From assembly GCF_002865645.1 (NCBI RefSeq), contig NW_020194609.1, positions 310,001-374,000 on the forward strand: a stretch of 64,000 nucleotides of DNA. Reading direction: 5' to 3'. A program made the position numbers and the translations under genes. Below, piece after piece: positions 63,311 to 64,000 of this stretch. Below the pieces are notes generated by a model. That model was not told the DNA's origin, made no database searches, and saw only the letters and a list, made by a program, of their open reading frames with translations. How positions within the stretch are numbered: the first letter of the stretch is position 1; every line of letters starts with the position of its first letter. The DNA comes from Hyaloscypha bicolor E (taxonomy: Eukaryota; Ascomycota; Leotiomycetes; Helotiales; Hyaloscyphaceae).

Positions 63311-64000
63311 AATAATTAAACTAAAATAAATAAAGAATCTAGATAATTATATTTTAAAAGAAATTAGTTTTAAATATAATTAGAAAATATTATTTAAATT
63401 AATATAGTTAATAATATAGATCTAGAACCAAGAAAACAAATTTGCTATAAATATTATAATAGAAATAAAAATAAAAATATTAATCTAAAATATATTTATA
63501 TTTTTTAATTCTATTATTTACTAATAAAAGAGCTTATAAATCGTAAATATATTTACTAATTTAATAGAAAATAATATAAAGAGCTATTTAAGCCTAGATA
63601 AGAAAGTATTTCTTTTTTTTTATTAGTAAATACTAGTAGTTTAATTAAATAATTTCCCAAATCCGAAAAAAAGAATTTAATTATAACTTAAATACTTAAT
63701 TCAAAAATATCTAGAAATTAATAAAAAATATCTAGTTTACTAAATAAAAAAAGAAAAGGGAATTAGCTAACTAGAATTTATATATAAAAGTAAATAAATT
63801 ATATATAGAGAATCTAAATAGCTATTTGGTCTTAGAAGAAATTATATTAGAATTATTAATACTTTAGGTTCTAGAATTAATAAATAATATTAAGATTTAG
63901 TTATAAATAGTATTTCTATTAATATTATAATAAGTTTCTTATTAAAGAAAAAGAAAAAAGAAATAGAAATAGCTATAAAAGTTTTCTAAAAATAAGCTAG

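Larger units (their letters stand above)
60478..64000 (+). mobile_element. Ty3/gypsy element G3, 5' part, truncated by window end
   Basis: Third copy of the 13-kb family, same orientation as G1. LTR at 60,478-60,781, then the family leader (tattttataataagtaatat), leader sequence and gag. It follows G1 from LTR to about position 3,260 of G1 when the window ends. A 461-bp insert interrupts it at 62,052-62,512. RIPed throughout except that insert, with the 5' LTR the least mutated of all copies. Confidence 0.85.

Overview
This window looks like repeat-rich heterochromatin of a filamentous ascomycete (Pezizomycotina). Bases 1 to about 56,915 and 60,480 to 64,000 are extremely AT-rich, almost devoid of CpA and TpG dinucleotides, and full of TAA/TAG where transposon proteins should have Gln or Trp. 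That is the signature of repeat-induced point mutation (RIP, C to T, mainly CpA to TpA). No long open frame survives there, so the elements were recognised from LTR pairs, repeats shared within the window, and protein motifs read through the RIP stops. The species cannot be told from the sequence.

Layout. (1) 180-13,253: a complete 13.07-kb Ty3/gypsy element (called G1 here) on the + strand with 303-bp LTRs, gag, pol and an unusual extra ORF between pol and the 3' LTR. (2) 13,430-14,350: a partial copy of an unrecognised repeat family, R. (3) 15,129-46,478: a Ty1/copia element on the - strand with 170-bp LTRs and a perfect 5-bp target duplication (aaaac). It is split by G2 (21,503-45,758), a second copy of the 13-kb gypsy element on the - strand. 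G2 is in turn split by an 11-kb insert (23,813-34,835) that holds two copies of R and two 81-82-bp hairpins. (4) 46,870-48,140: integrase plus chromodomain fragment of a chromovirus. (5) 48,684-48,972: solo LTR of the G family. (6) 49,000-53,360: a second chromovirus with gag, RT, integrase and chromodomain. (7) 53,360-56,864: AT-rich sequence with tandem repeats and nothing recognisable.

At about 56,915 the sequence switches, within a 42-bp tandem repeat, to normal composition. This un-RIPed island (to about 60,470) holds an LTR-like start with a TATA box, then one gene for a polytopic fungal membrane protein of unknown function (57,165-59,513). The gene has a well-supported 64-bp intron and an apparent 1-base frameshift. 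Next come about 580 bp of non-coding sequence and a partly decayed copia-type Gag remnant.

A third 13-kb-family gypsy copy (G3) begins at 60,478 and runs off the window end. A 461-bp MITE-like insert interrupts it at 62,052-62,512.

Only the membrane-protein gene is plausibly functional, and even that depends on how the frameshift is resolved. The remainder records successive insertion: copia, then gypsy inside it, then the R insert inside gypsy, all mutated by RIP.
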